This document shows positions 24,524 through 33,962 of a stretch of 64,000 bases of DNA, one piece after another. The first letter of the stretch is position 1. Each line of letters starts with the position of its first letter. Source of the stretch: JBKQHQ01 sp052148715. GTDB lineage: Bacteria > Pseudomonadota > Alphaproteobacteria > Rhizobiales > Xanthobacteraceae. The stretch is from the NCBI GenBank assembly GCA_052148715.1, contig JBKQHQ010000259.1, positions 62,001 to 126,000 on the forward strand, in the 5' to 3' direction. The notes below the pieces were generated by a model, which was not told the origin of the DNA, searched no databases, and was given only the letters and a program-made list of their open reading frames with translations. Position numbers and translations under genes: made by a program.

Positions 24524-25777
24524 CTATGCGGCTCGGTTGACCTGCTCGCGGGCGAAGCCTGCGGTCGAGGCGTAACCTTGCACGATGGCCTTGCGCTGCT
24601 CGAAGGAGAGCACCTCCTCGATATTGCGGAACCCGTCCGGGGCGCGCTCCTCGACCGCATCGATGACGCCTTCGGGTCCGCCTTTGCGGTTCATGCGTAC
24701 GATCTGTGCGGTCATCGGCAGCCGCTCCTGCTCGTAGGCCCACAAGGCGTGGAAGGGGTGCTCGGCGCCGACCAGCCGGTCGGCGAGAGCGCGCGCGTCG
24801 AGAATGGCCTGCGAGGCGCCGTTCGAGCCAACCGGATACATTGGATGGGCAGCATCACCCAGGAGCGTCACCCTGGCGTGCGACCAGCGCGGCAGCGGAT
24901 CGCGGTCGCACATGGGATATTCCCAGAATTCAGGAGTGGCCTCGATCAGCGCCTGCACGTCCACATTCGGGAGGCGGAACCGCCGGACGTGCGGCATCAG
25001 CTCCTCGAATCGGCCGGGCCGCGACCAGTCCTCCTTGCGTGGCGAGGGGGTCGACCCGTCGCCGACCTTGGCTACAACCGCCCAGTTGGTGAGGCGCTGG
25101 TCAGCCCTTGAGCCCTCGGCAATCGGGTAGACGACGAGCTTTGCTGCCATGCCGCCGGCCACGAACATCGAGCGGCCGGTCAGGAAAACCGGCCATTCGA
25201 CCGCCCCGCGCCACAGCATTGCGCCGTTCCAGCGCGCCGGACCCTCGTGCGGATACAGCGTTTGACGCACGAACGAATGGATGCCGTCGGCGCCGATGAG
25301 CACGTCGCCGCGCGCGGTCGATCGATGCGACCCGTTGCGGTCGAAGAAATAGGCGGTGACGCCGCCGTCATCCTGGGTGTAGGCGCCGAGCCGATGGCCG
25401 GTATGGATGCGCGACTCGCCGAGCCGCGCGCGGACCGCTTGATGGATCACGCCCTGCAGCCGCCCGCGATGGATGGAAAATTGCGGCACCGCATAGCCCG
25501 CATCGGTGCCGCGCGGCTCGCGCCAGATCTCCTGGCCGAAGCGGTTGGTGTAAAAGAGCTCGTAGGTGCGGATTCCGACGGCGTCTAGTCGCTCGAGCAA
25601 GCCGAGCTCGGCGAGCTCCTTGATCGCGTGCGGCAGGGTGTTGATGCCGACGCCAAGCTCGCGGACCTGCTCGGACTGCTCGTACACCTCGCAATCGAGG
25701 CCGCGCGCATGCAGCATGAGGGCCGTCGTCAACCCTCCGATGCCGCCGCCGATAATGATCGCCTTCATGGGTGCCAC
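24524..25777 (-). CDS. FAD-dependent aromatic hydroxylase family monooxygenase
   Basis: A 417-residue class A flavoprotein monooxygenase (salicylate/3-hydroxybenzoate hydroxylase-like). It has GxGxxG in IIGGGIGGLTTAL, the DG motif in LIGADGIHSFVR and the GD motif in VTLLGDAAHPMYPVGSNGASQAI. These enzymes use NAD(P)H and oxygen to hydroxylate an aromatic acid. A member acting on 3-hydroxybenzoate or salicylate would yield gentisate, which the dioxygenase at 16930 could then open. That link is inference. GTG at 25777 and ATG three codons later are both possible starts. Confidence 0.85.
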   Translation of the reverse strand: MAPMKAIIIGGGIGGLTTALMLHARGLDCEVYEQSEQVRELGVGINTLPHAIKELAELGLLERLDAVGIRTYELFYTNRFGQEIWREPRGTDAGYAVPQFSIHRGRLQGVIHQAVRARLGESRIHTGHRLGAYTQDDGGVTAYFFDRNGSHRSTARGDVLIGADGIHSFVRQTLYPHEGPARWNGAMLWRGAVEWPVFLTGRSMFVAGGMAAKLVVYPIAEGSRADQRLTNWAVVAKVGDGSTPSPRKEDWSRPGRFEELMPHVRRFRLPNVDVQALIEATPEFWEYPMCDRDPLPRWSHARVTLLGDAAHPMYPVGSNGASQAILDARALADRLVGAEHPFHALWAYEQERLPMTAQIVRMNRKGGPEGVIDAVEERAPDGFRNIEEVLSFEQRKAIVQGYASTAGFAREQVNRAA

Positions 25778-25877
25778 CCCGGCCGTTGTCCATCACAGAT
25801 GCAAAATATGCGGTCCGAACCGGCCCGAACGCAACAATATCAGCGCGACGTGGTTGATCGGGCGCTTCGCGCTCTGG

Positions 25878-26822
25878 TTACGCTTCGAGGTCGAACCCGC
25901 GGGCGCGCAGATAGTCGCGCGTGACTTTCGCCGCTTCGAGCGGGCGCTCGATCTGCAGCAGGTGACCCGTATCCGGTATCGGTACGACCTGGATGTCGAA
26001 TTCGCCGGCAATCGCTTGGCAGACCTTGCTCGGGGCAGCGGCGTCGGGCGCGTTGTAATCGCAGGTGACGACGAGGATGTTCGAAGCGATCCTCGGCAGC
26101 GCCTGCCAGCTCGGCGCGTTCGAGTTCTGCAGGTAGATGTCGGCCTCGAAGGCAGGCGGGCAGACGAGCTCGCAGCCGCCCTCGGGCGAGGGTTTGGTGA
26201 TGCTGCGTGCCATCAACTCCGCCGCGCCCGGCAGCCAGCGCCGGAAGCCTTGGACGCGTTTGAAATGCTCGGCGAGCTCGCTCGGATGTCCGAACCGGGA
26301 TCGACGTCGCAGGGCCCAGGCGTGCAGCGCGACCTCGTCGTTGCGGGCGAGCTCGTGCAGTGCGTGGCCCGTCGGCGGCACGAGAGGCGGATCAAACAGC
26401 ACCAGCGCGTCGAACCGCATGCCGTAGCGCAAGAAGTGCACGAGGCTGACATTGCTCGACAGCGAATGGAAGATGCCCGCGGTTTGACGTTCGCCAAAGT
26501 GTTGCGCGATCGCACGCAGGACCGTTTCCATGTCCTCCGCCATCTGCGTCTGGGTGTGTCCCGACGCCAAGTGCGGCGGGTTGTAGCCGTGATTGCGCTC
26601 GTCGTAGAGAATCACGTCGAATTCGCGCAGAAACAGGCGCCAGAACGGATAATAGCCGTCGATTGCGAGCCCATTGCCATGCGACAGAACGAGGCGCGGC
26701 CCGTCCGGATTGCCGTGGCGGCGTACGCACAGCATTGCGCCGTCCGACATCGCGAGGTCGAGGGTCGCGCTCGGCTTAGGGACGATAATGGTGTCGTGCT
26801 CAGTCCGAAAGTCGAAGTCCAT
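25878..26822 (-). CDS. Alpha/beta hydrolase
   Basis: A 314-residue alpha/beta hydrolase. LVLSHGNGLAIDG holds the HGN oxyanion region, FHSLSSN the probable nucleophile Ser in an altered GxSxG (outer Gly replaced by Phe and Ser), and DTGHLLQIERP the catalytic His. The substrate is unknown; such genes beside aromatic hydroxylases often act on ring-opened products or esters. The open frame starts at 26936, but residues before MDFDFRTEHD look non-homologous, so the ATG at 26822 is preferred with moderate certainty. Confidence 0.78.
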   Translation of the reverse strand: MDFDFRTEHDTIIVPKPSATLDLAMSDGAMLCVRRHGNPDGPRLVLSHGNGLAIDGYYPFWRLFLREFDVILYDERNHGYNPPHLASGHTQTQMAEDMETVLRAIAQHFGERQTAGIFHSLSSNVSLVHFLRYGMRFDALVLFDPPLVPPTGHALHELARNDEVALHAWALRRRSRFGHPSELAEHFKRVQGFRRWLPGAAELMARSITKPSPEGGCELVCPPAFEADIYLQNSNAPSWQALPRIASNILVVTCDYNAPDAAAPSKVCQAIAGEFDIQVVPIPDTGHLLQIERPLEAAKVTRDYLRARGFDLEA

Positions 26823-27004
26823 GGCGATGTTGAGTCCCGTCGATCGGCAGGCCCTACGCTCGAATGGCAGCGCAAAATCCCCGCCCAGGCTTTTCCCGAG
26901 AGACATACTGCGCGCCGCGGCGGGGAGCGAGGTCAAAAAATGCTCAGCAGCCTGTGGTAGCCGATGTTCCGGCCAAGCCGGCCTTCGGATAGATTGAACC
27001 TGGC

Positions 27005-27289
27005 ATGGACCTGAACGTCACCGAAAATGAATGCCGCGTCGCCATCAATCAAATCCATGGCCTCGACTCCGCCAAGCTCCTGGAGGTGCTGCCGGTCGAG
27101 GTGCGGCGCGCCGGCGGTCGGTCCTGGCGTGGGCGTGTTCACGTTTTCGCGGTGCGCGGGCATCCGGCCGCAAAACGCTGCTTCGTGTGGCCGCAAGCCT
27201 TGGACGACACGACCACCGTTATCCACGCGGTGCTCGACAAGGCTCCGATCGCAACCCCCGAGCAGGCAGTGCGCTCTCGTTTGCGGTAG
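27005..27289 (+). CDS. Conserved-looking small hypothetical protein
   Basis: A 94-residue soluble protein with no signal peptide or membrane segment. A central part RRAGGRSWRGRVHVFAVRGH and the following KRCFVWPQ look structured. An antisense frame covers the same bases, but this strand gives more normal protein composition and third-position G+C. No family was recognised. It stands alone between two minus-strand genes. Confidence 0.5.
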   Translation: MDLNVTENECRVAINQIHGLDSAKLLEVLPVEVRRAGGRSWRGRVHVFAVRGHPAAKRCFVWPQALDDTTTVIHAVLDKAPIATPEQAVRSRLR

Positions 27290-27421
27290 TGAATGCCGTT
27301 TGTCGGTCTGCACGTGAGATCACGGCGCGGTATCTGAAAAGTCCCTGCTGCCCGTCCGCGTCCAAGAGGTCCTCGTGGCCCTGCCCGTGCTCGTCTCGGC
27401 CGTCGGCATCTGTTCGGCCTC

Positions 27422-28465
27422 TCATTTGTCCCGCGTCGGGTCGAGCACGATCTTGCCGTCGACCTCGCGTGATTCCACGAGGCGGTGGGCTGCGGCCGCT
27501 TGCGACAACGGCAGCAGCCGCTCGAAATGCACCTTGATTTTTCCCTGTACGGCGGCGGCAAAGCATTTTTCCCGGTCGGCCGCTCGGTGCTCCGGCATTC
27601 CCTTGATGTTGATGCGTCGATGATAGAGATGGGCGAAATCGATGCTGACGTTCGGGCCGGCATGGGCGCCGGCCGTCACCAAGCGGCCGTCATACCCGAT
27701 GGCGCGAAAAGCCTGCGGTAGCACGGACGGGTTGGCGATGTTGTCGTAAAGCACGTTCACGCCTTGGCCATTGGTGATCTGCATGACCGCGGCATGGATG
27801 TCCTGCGTGGCGTAATTGATCCCATGATCGGCGCCGACATTGAGGCCCATCGCGACCCGGTCGTCCGAGCCGGCGGCGGCGATGACCTTCGCGCCGACGA
27901 TGTTCTTGGCGATCTGAATGCCGGTCGTGCCGAGATTGCCGCCGGCGCCCATGATCAGGACGGTCTCGCCGGCTTTGAGCGACGCGACATTGAGCAGCAG
28001 GTTCCAGGCGGTCGGCGCGTGGCGCATCACGACGGCGGCTTCATGGAAGTTCAGGTCATCGGGAACGGCAACCGCGGCGCTGGCCGCAACGCAGACGAGC
28101 TCGGCGAACCCGCCTGGACGCTTGATGCCCATCATGCCGGTCGGTCCGTCATAGCCCACCGCATCCTCCGTACAGGGTTCGAGCGGCATGATCCCGGCGG
28201 CGGCGATCCTCATTCCGGGCCTCCAGCGCGTGATCCCGGGACCCACCGCATCGACGACGCCCGCGCAATCGACGCCGGGAATGAGCGGCAGCGCGGCCCC
28301 CCGATGCGCCTGCTTGCCGGCCCGCAAGCCCACGTCGAGCACCCGATTGACCGTCGCGGCATGAACCTTGATGCGGATCTCGCCCGGGCGCGGAAGGGGG
28401 TCCGGCACCTCCTCGTAGGTCAAGACCTCGGGCGGCCCGAACCGATGAATGACAATCGCCTTCAT
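27422..28465 (-). CDS. Zinc-independent medium-chain dehydrogenase/quinone reductase-like protein
   Basis: A 347-residue MDR-family oxidoreductase: GroES-like N-domain (FGPPEVLTYEEVPDP, PGVDCAGVVDAVGPG) and NAD(P)-binding domain with VLIMGAGGNLGTTGIQIAKN. The catalytic zinc Cys and the structural zinc Cys cluster of alcohol dehydrogenases are absent, which places it with quinone oxidoreductase/crotonyl-CoA reductase-like enzymes. The much longer open frame (to 29365) is antisense to the next gene; the ATG at 28465 begins the family N-terminus. It diverges from the zinc dehydrogenase at 28550. Confidence 0.88.
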   Translation of the reverse strand: MKAIVIHRFGPPEVLTYEEVPDPLPRPGEIRIKVHAATVNRVLDVGLRAGKQAHRGAALPLIPGVDCAGVVDAVGPGITRWRPGMRIAAAGIMPLEPCTEDAVGYDGPTGMMGIKRPGGFAELVCVAASAAVAVPDDLNFHEAAVVMRHAPTAWNLLLNVASLKAGETVLIMGAGGNLGTTGIQIAKNIVGAKVIAAAGSDDRVAMGLNVGADHGINYATQDIHAAVMQITNGQGVNVLYDNIANPSVLPQAFRAIGYDGRLVTAGAHAGPNVSIDFAHLYHRRINIKGMPEHRAADREKCFAAAVQGKIKVHFERLLPLSQAAAAHRLVESREVDGKIVLDPTRDK

Positions 28466-28549
28466 GCTGCCCCCGTCCCCTTGGACTCGATTGCTTGACT
28501 GCCCCGCATGCGGTGTCACTTTATCGGATCCGCCGGAATGGAGAAAACC

Positions 28550-29611
28550 ATGCGTGCCTGGGCCGTGGTCAAGAACGGAACGCCGTTGCAAGACATCGAG
28601 CTGCCGACACCGGAGCCGCAGGGCACGCAAGTGCTGCTGCAGGTGACGCATTGCGGGGTCTGCCACTCCGACCTGCATATCTGGGAAGGCTACTATGATC
28701 TCGGCCAAGGCAAACGTCTCTCGCTCGTCGATCGCGGGGTCGTGCTGCCGCTCGCCATGGGGCACGAGGTGGTGGGGCGGGTGGTCAAGCTCGGACCGGA
28801 CGCGGCCGGCGTCGCGGTCGGCGACCTGCGCATCGTCTATCCCTGGGTCGGCTGCGGGACCTGCGCGAGCTGCCGCGGCGAAGCGGACAATATGTGCCTC
28901 ACCCCGCGCTCGATCGGCGTCTACCAGCACGGCGGCTATGCGACGCACGTGCTGGCGCCGCATCCCCGCCACCTCGTCGACCCGGGGTCGGTCGATCCGG
29001 CGGTGGCGGCGACCTATGCCTGCTCGGGCATCACGGTTTATTCGGCGATCAAAAAGGTGATGCCGCTGCCGCCCGACGAGGCGTTGGTCATCTTTGGTGC
29101 AGGCGGCCTCGGGCTCAACGCCATCGCGGTTTTGCGCGCGCTCGGCCATCGCCACATCGTCGTCGTCGATGTCAACGCCGAGAAGCGGCAAGCCGCCCTC
29201 GCCATGGGCGCGACGACAGCGGTCGACGGTTCCGGCGACGGCGTGACGCAGCGCATCGTCGAGGCAAGCGCGGGCCCAGTGCCGGCGGTGATCGATCTGG
29301 TGAGCAGTGCCGCGACCGCGCGCGCTGCTTTCGACGCGCTGCGCAAGGGGGGCAAGCTCGTGCAAGTGGGGCTGTTCGGCGGTGAGCTTAGTCTGCCGCT
29401 ACCGCTGATGGCCATCCGCGCCTTGACCGTGCAGGGCAGCTACGTCGGCTCTCCCGGCGAGCTGCGTGAGCTGATCGCGCTCGCACAACAAGGACGCCTT
29501 GCCGCTTTGCCGGTCACGACCCTCCCGCGCGCGGAAGTGAATGACGTCCTGACGCGTTTGCGCGACGGAAAGATCACCGGCCGAGTCGTGCTGAAGGCGG
29601 AGGGGGCATAG
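28550..29611 (+). CDS. Zinc-dependent alcohol dehydrogenase
   Basis: A 353-residue MDR alcohol dehydrogenase. The catalytic zinc site includes THCGVCHSDLH and GHEVVGRV. The structural zinc cluster is partly present as GCGTCASCRGEADNMC, which has four Cys. The NAD domain carries IFGAGGLGLNA, with IVVVDVNAEK suggesting NAD preference by its Asp. The ATG at 28550 has GGAG six bases upstream. It oxidises or reduces an alcohol/aldehyde pair that sequence does not define. Diverges from the quinone-reductase-like gene, sharing an 84-base promoter gap. Confidence 0.9.
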   Translation: MRAWAVVKNGTPLQDIELPTPEPQGTQVLLQVTHCGVCHSDLHIWEGYYDLGQGKRLSLVDRGVVLPLAMGHEVVGRVVKLGPDAAGVAVGDLRIVYPWVGCGTCASCRGEADNMCLTPRSIGVYQHGGYATHVLAPHPRHLVDPGSVDPAVAATYACSGITVYSAIKKVMPLPPDEALVIFGAGGLGLNAIAVLRALGHRHIVVVDVNAEKRQAALAMGATTAVDGSGDGVTQRIVEASAGPVPAVIDLVSSAATARAAFDALRKGGKLVQVGLFGGELSLPLPLMAIRALTVQGSYVGSPGELRELIALAQQGRLAALPVTTLPRAEVNDVLTRLRDGKITGRVVLKAEGA

Positions 29612-29728
29612 CCGCATTTGGTCGGCGGCGCCAACTTTAGCGGTGCTCCGGCAAGCCAATCCGATGCGGCAGGGCGGGCCGCGATCGGATAATACGCCGC
29701 CTCAATCCTAACGGGGATCCTTCATCCA

Positions 29729-30481
29729 GTGGACCTGCAACTCGAGGACAAGACGGCCTTGGTCACCGGCGCCAGCGTCGGCATCGGTCGCGCCATTGCC
29801 AAGGGGCTCGCGCTCGAGGGTGCGCGCATCGCCGTGGCCGCCCGCCGCGGCGAATTGCTGGAGACCTTGGCGCAGGAGATCGAGGCGCAAGGTGGGCCGC
29901 GGCCGGCGCTGATCATTCAAGATGTCATGCAGGAGGACGCCGCCTTGCGTCTGCGTGATGCCGCTGTGGCCGCGCTCGGCCGCGTCGACATTCTCGTCAA
30001 CAATGCCGGCGGCAGCCGCCGGCTGCCAGTCGATGCGCCCGACGAGAAGTGGGACGAGGCACTCACGCTCAATTTTACCCGCTACCGCCAGGCCACCCAT
30101 GCGCTGCTGCCGCAGATGATCGAGCGCGAATGGGGACGCATCATCAACATCACCGGCAAGTCCGAGCCGGAGGGCCTCAATGCCGCATTCGCCGCCAAGG
30201 CCGCCGTGCACGCCTGGGCCAAGGGGCTCTCGCGCGAGATCGGGCGATACGGCATCACCATCAACTCGATTCCGCCCGGCCGCATCATGAGCGAGCAGAT
30301 CCGCCGTAACTATTCGCCGGACTATCGCAAGCACTTCGCCGAGACGGAGATTCCGTTGGGCTATTGGGGCGAGCCCGAGGATCTCGCCGTGCTTGCCGTG
30401 TTCCTCGCCTCGCCGCTTGCGCGCTACATCACCGGCGCCGTGATCCCGGTCGACGGCGGGCTGCGGCGGTATCAGTTCTGA
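29729..30481 (+). CDS. Atypical short-chain dehydrogenase/reductase lacking the catalytic Tyr
   Basis: A 250-residue SDR with the cofactor motif TGASVGIG (13-20), NNAG (91-94) and a C-terminus VIPVDGG. The active site is unusual. Taking Lys-157 as the YxxxK lysine, the Tyr position is Ala-153 and the usual Ser position is Asn-140; the segment ITGKSEPEGLNAAFAAK lies where a normal SDR has its Ser and Tyr. I recall close relatives with the same ITGKSEP segment, so this looks like a conserved subfamily rather than a decayed gene. The start is GTG at 29729. It ends eight bases before dctA and is probably cotranscribed with it. Confidence 0.85.
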   Translation: MDLQLEDKTALVTGASVGIGRAIAKGLALEGARIAVAARRGELLETLAQEIEAQGGPRPALIIQDVMQEDAALRLRDAAVAALGRVDILVNNAGGSRRLPVDAPDEKWDEALTLNFTRYRQATHALLPQMIEREWGRIINITGKSEPEGLNAAFAAKAAVHAWAKGLSREIGRYGITINSIPPGRIMSEQIRRNYSPDYRKHFAETEIPLGYWGEPEDLAVLAVFLASPLARYITGAVIPVDGGLRRYQF

Positions 30482-30488
30482 GGCACCT

Positions 30489-31808
30489 ATGAGCGCGAGC
30501 GCAACCGCCGCACCGCCAGCCAGAAGCCGCGCCTCCGGTCCCTGGTACGGTCAGCTCTGGGCGCAAGTGCTCGTAGCCATGCTCATCGGCATTGCGCTCG
30601 GCTATTTCGATCCCGATCTCGGCACGCGGATGGAGCCGCTCGGCGACGCCTTCATCAAGGCGATCCGCATGCTGATCGCGCCGATCATCTTCTGCACGGT
30701 CGTGCACGGCATCGCCCGCATGGCGGACATGGCCCGCGTCGGCCGGGTCGCGATCAAGGCGCTTCTGTATTTCGAGGTGCTGACGACCGCGGCGCTGATC
30801 ATCGGCCTCGTTGCCGTCAACCTCCTGCAGCCCGGTGTCGGCATGAATGTCGATCTCAGCAAGATCGACACCTCGGCGGTGAGCGGCTATGTGGCGCAGT
30901 CGCACAAGCAAGATTTGCCGACCTTCCTGATCAACATCATCCCGAACAGTTTTGTCGGTGCGTTCGTCGACGGCAATGTCTTGCAAGTCCTGCTCATCGC
31001 CGTCATCTGCGGCTTTGCGCTGACCTCGATCGGCGAGCGCGCCAAGCCGATGCTGCAGCTGATCGACGCCGCTTCCGGCATGCTGTTCGCCGTCGTCGCC
31101 ATCATCATGTGGACGGCGCCGCTCGGCGCCTTCGGCGCCATCGCCTTCACGGTTGGAAAGTTCGGCGCCGGCTCGCTTCTGTCGCTCGGCAAGCTTCTGC
31201 TCGACTTCTACTTCACATGCTTGATCTTTGTCTTCGGTGTTCTCTGGCCGATCGCCCATTGGAGCGGCTTCAGCCTGGTGAAGCTGATCCGCTACATCCG
31301 CGAGGAATTGCTCATCGTCTATGCTACGACCTCCTCGGAGACCGTCTTGCCGCGCATGCTCGCCAAGCTGGAGCAACTCGGCTGCGAGCGCAGCGTGGTC
31401 GGCCTCGTCATTCCGACGGGCTATTCGTTCAATCTGGACGGCACATGCCTTTATCTCGCGAGTGCCGCAGTCTTCCTGGCGCAGGCGACCAACACGGCGC
31501 TCGACATCGGGCAGCAGCTGGCGCTGCTCGGCATTCTGCTGCTGACCTCGAAGGGCGCGGCAGGCGTCGCCGGCGCGGCCTTCGTCGTGCTCGCGGCGAC
31601 GCTGGCGTCCACCGGCACGATCCCGGTCACCAGCGTCGCGCTCGTGCTTGGCATCCACCGGCTGATGTCGCAGGGATTGACGCCGACCAACCTGGTCGGC
31701 AACGCGGTCGCAACCATCGTGATTGCAAAGTGGGAAAGCGCGCTCGATGAGCCACGCATGCGGCGCGTGCTCGATGGCGAGCCCGAGCCGCTTCAGCCCC
31801 AGCCGTGA
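30489..31808 (+). CDS. dctA: DctA-type dicarboxylate:cation symporter
   Basis: A 439-residue DAACS-family transporter in the inner membrane with about eight membrane helices and two hairpins. It carries the family serine-rich tip YATTSSETVLPRM, the NLDGT substrate-site motif (SFNLDGTCLYL) and the PTNLVGNAVATIVIAKWE end. It imports C4-dicarboxylates such as succinate, malate and fumarate; fumarate and succinate would also be end products of gentisate-type catabolism. No dctBD regulators are next to it. Confidence 0.93.
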   Translation: MSASATAAPPARSRASGPWYGQLWAQVLVAMLIGIALGYFDPDLGTRMEPLGDAFIKAIRMLIAPIIFCTVVHGIARMADMARVGRVAIKALLYFEVLTTAALIIGLVAVNLLQPGVGMNVDLSKIDTSAVSGYVAQSHKQDLPTFLINIIPNSFVGAFVDGNVLQVLLIAVICGFALTSIGERAKPMLQLIDAASGMLFAVVAIIMWTAPLGAFGAIAFTVGKFGAGSLLSLGKLLLDFYFTCLIFVFGVLWPIAHWSGFSLVKLIRYIREELLIVYATTSSETVLPRMLAKLEQLGCERSVVGLVIPTGYSFNLDGTCLYLASAAVFLAQATNTALDIGQQLALLGILLLTSKGAAGVAGAAFVVLAATLASTGTIPVTSVALVLGIHRLMSQGLTPTNLVGNAVATIVIAKWESALDEPRMRRVLDGEPEPLQPQP

Positions 31809-32003
31809 CTGCGCGCGCACCTGGGCGAGGCGCTTGCCCCGGCGATCCCAGGCTCGCCGAATCAGCTATCAAAAGAGGGCGCGCCGCGCCGGCAACGTTG
31901 TCTGCGGGGCAGTTGTCGACGAGAAGCAAACCTCAAAGGAATCTCGTCACCGCGCCCTCAGCTGTATCGTATGGTATATCGGCAGCTGACGGAGAGCGCG
32001 CCG

Positions 32004-32318
32004 ATGCCTCGCTACAGGGTAATGGTCGATGACAACTTCCACTACCAGGATTCATACGAGCGTTGCGAGCAAGGCACTTACGAAACGGTGGAAGACGTGC
32101 TCGCGGCCTGCCGTGCGGTTGTCGATAAATCGCTTGAACAAGAGCATAGGCCCGGCATCTCGGCTGAAGCTCTGTATGGTCGTTACATGAGCTTCGGCGA
32201 TGATCCCTTTATCGTGGTGCTCGACGGCACGGATGACGGTGCCAGGTTCTCGGCCTGGAGGTACGCGAAGGAGCGCTGCCGCGTGATCTGCGGGGAGCCC
32301 TTGTCGGATTGGGGCTAG
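32004..32318 (+). CDS. Small hypothetical protein
   Basis: A 104-residue soluble acidic protein starting MPRYRVMVDDNFHYQD, with VEDVLAACRAVVDKSL in the middle and DPFIVVLDG later. The ATG at 32004 follows GGAGAG by seven bases; the frame is open to 31971 but that start lacks a site. No catalytic motif or named family was recognised, although I believe similar short proteins occur widely in Rhizobiales. Confidence 0.68.
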   Translation: MPRYRVMVDDNFHYQDSYERCEQGTYETVEDVLAACRAVVDKSLEQEHRPGISAEALYGRYMSFGDDPFIVVLDGTDDGARFSAWRYAKERCRVICGEPLSDWG

Positions 32319-32390
32319 GAGGATGTTTCTGCACGCCAACCGGCGCTAGTCGGGGGCGGATGGCGCGCGAGACCATAAGGCAACGTCGGG

Positions 32391-33053
32391 ATGGATTCTT
32401 TGCAAGAAGCTACGGACAAAGCGATGATGGCGCGCTGCATCGAGCTGTCGCGCCGCGCAGTGAACGAAGGTGAATATCCCTTCGGCGCCGTCATCGCCCT
32501 GGATGGACGAGTCGTGACCGAAGCGATCAATCGCGCCATCCGAGACGGCGACGTGACGCGTCATGCGGAGGTCATCGCCCTTTCGGATGCGCAGAAGGCG
32601 ATCGGCCGCGAGCAGCTTCGCCACTGCACGCTTTATACCAACGTCGAGCCGTGCGCGATGTGCTCCTACTGCATTCGCGAGGCCTGGGTTGGCCGGGTGG
32701 TCTACGCCATTGGCTCTGCGGTCATGGGCGGGCTATCGAAATGGAATATTCTGCGTGACGACGGCCTCTCCGACATCCCGCAGATTTTTGGTGCCGTGCC
32801 CGAGGTCGTAAGCGGCGTCCTGCTCGATGAGGCTCAACAAGTTTGGCGTGACTGGAATCCGTTGGCCTGGCAGTTGATCAAGTTGCGCGGCCTCCTGACC
32901 GAACCGTGCACCCATGGCCACATCCACGTGCAGCCCGCACATGGGCGGTCGCTGTGGCACCACGTGCGGATGCTATTCGCGCGGCCCAGCCGAGCCCGAA
33001 TCGAAACCGAAGCGCCGGATGTGAGCCCACATTTGCGTGGACCGACCGCGTAA
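32391..33053 (+). CDS. Nucleoside/cytidine deaminase-family protein
   Basis: A 220-residue zinc deaminase. The active site is complete: His-58 and Glu-60 in RHAEVIAL, Cys-88 and Cys-91 in EPCAMC. The fold matches the guanine/tRNA-adenosine deaminase branch (dCMP_cyt_deam), which removes an amino group from a base or nucleoside. The last 60 residues (after about 160) are an extra, His- and Arg-rich tail not normal for the family. The true substrate is undecided; tRNA deaminase TadA is less likely because of the SYCIREAWVGRVVYAI variation. Confidence 0.83.
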   Translation: MDSLQEATDKAMMARCIELSRRAVNEGEYPFGAVIALDGRVVTEAINRAIRDGDVTRHAEVIALSDAQKAIGREQLRHCTLYTNVEPCAMCSYCIREAWVGRVVYAIGSAVMGGLSKWNILRDDGLSDIPQIFGAVPEVVSGVLLDEAQQVWRDWNPLAWQLIKLRGLLTEPCTHGHIHVQPAHGRSLWHHVRMLFARPSRARIETEAPDVSPHLRGPTA

Positions 33054-33218
33054 CCGGCCGATCGGGGAGACAGTGAGCCACCGATCAGCGCGCCCCCGAC
33101 GCGCGCCTCCCGCCGGCCGCCGGCTCATGTATCATCAGCAGCGCAACGGGCATTGAACACGGCCAGGCGCGGCGGTGCCGTCCGGCACGATCGCTGCCCG
33201 AACGAAGGAGGGCGTGCA

Positions 33219-33962
33219 TTGACTCTACAAGGGAAGGTCGCGGTCGTGACCGGCGGCTCGAGCGGCATCGGCGCCGCCACGGTGCGCCTCTTGGCGGCAG
33301 AAGGCGCGAGCGTCGCCATCGGCTATCACAACGGCTTGGAGCGCGCTCAGCGACTCCTTGGCGAGTTGCCGGCGAACGGCCACCGGGTCTTGCCGATGGC
33401 GCTTGCGGATTCGGCGAGCGTTCGGCGCGCCGGCGAGGATATTCGGCAGGTCTACGGGCGTGCCGATATCCTGGTCAATTCCGCCGGCTTCACGCGGGCC
33501 ATCCCGCACGCCGATCTCGACGCGCTCGATGATTCGCTCCTCGATTCCATCCTGATCGCCAATGTGCGCGGACCGTTCGCGATGATCCGCGCGCTGACGC
33601 CGCTCTTGAAAGCGAGCGGTGACGGCGTGATCGTGAATGTGTCGTCGATCTCGGGTTTTACCGGCTCCGGTAGCAATATCGGCTATTGTGCCGCGAAGGC
33701 GGCCCTCGACACCATGACGCTGTCGCTTGCGCGCGTGCTCGGGCCGGAGATCCGCGTGCTGTGCGTGTCGCCTGCCGCGGTCAATACCGACTTCGTGCCG
33801 GGGCGCGATCTTGCCGCCATGCAGAAGGTCGCCGACCGCACCCCGCTTAAGCGCGTGGTCGAGCCGCAGGACGTGGCGCGCACCATTCTCGCTTGCATCA
33901 CCCACCTGAAGACCACGACCGGCGCAAGGATTCTGTGCGATGGCGGGCGCTCCCTGGTATGA
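33219..33962 (+). CDS. Short-chain dehydrogenase/reductase
   Basis: A 247-residue classical SDR with TGGSSGIG (11-18), NSAG (87-90), Ser-143 (NVSSISG), Tyr-156 and Lys-160 (YCAAK) and a C-terminal CDGG. A strong AAGGAGG at 33205-33211 fixes the start at TTG 33219; the frame open from 33153 is not used. It probably reduces or oxidises a small ketone or acyl substrate, which sequence cannot define. Unlike the SDR at 29729, its active site is complete. Confidence 0.88.
   Translation: MTLQGKVAVVTGGSSGIGAATVRLLAAEGASVAIGYHNGLERAQRLLGELPANGHRVLPMALADSASVRRAGEDIRQVYGRADILVNSAGFTRAIPHADLDALDDSLLDSILIANVRGPFAMIRALTPLLKASGDGVIVNVSSISGFTGSGSNIGYCAAKAALDTMTLSLARVLGPEIRVLCVSPAAVNTDFVPGRDLAAMQKVADRTPLKRVVEPQDVARTILACITHLKTTTGARILCDGGRSLV

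Noticed and set aside
28466..29365. N-terminal extension of the quinone-reductase-like protein
   Set aside because: This part is antisense to the zinc alcohol dehydrogenase and lies before the normal family start at 28465.
30429..31820. 463-codon minus-strand frame across dctA
   Set aside because: Asp/Arg/His-rich shadow of a transporter gene; no motif.
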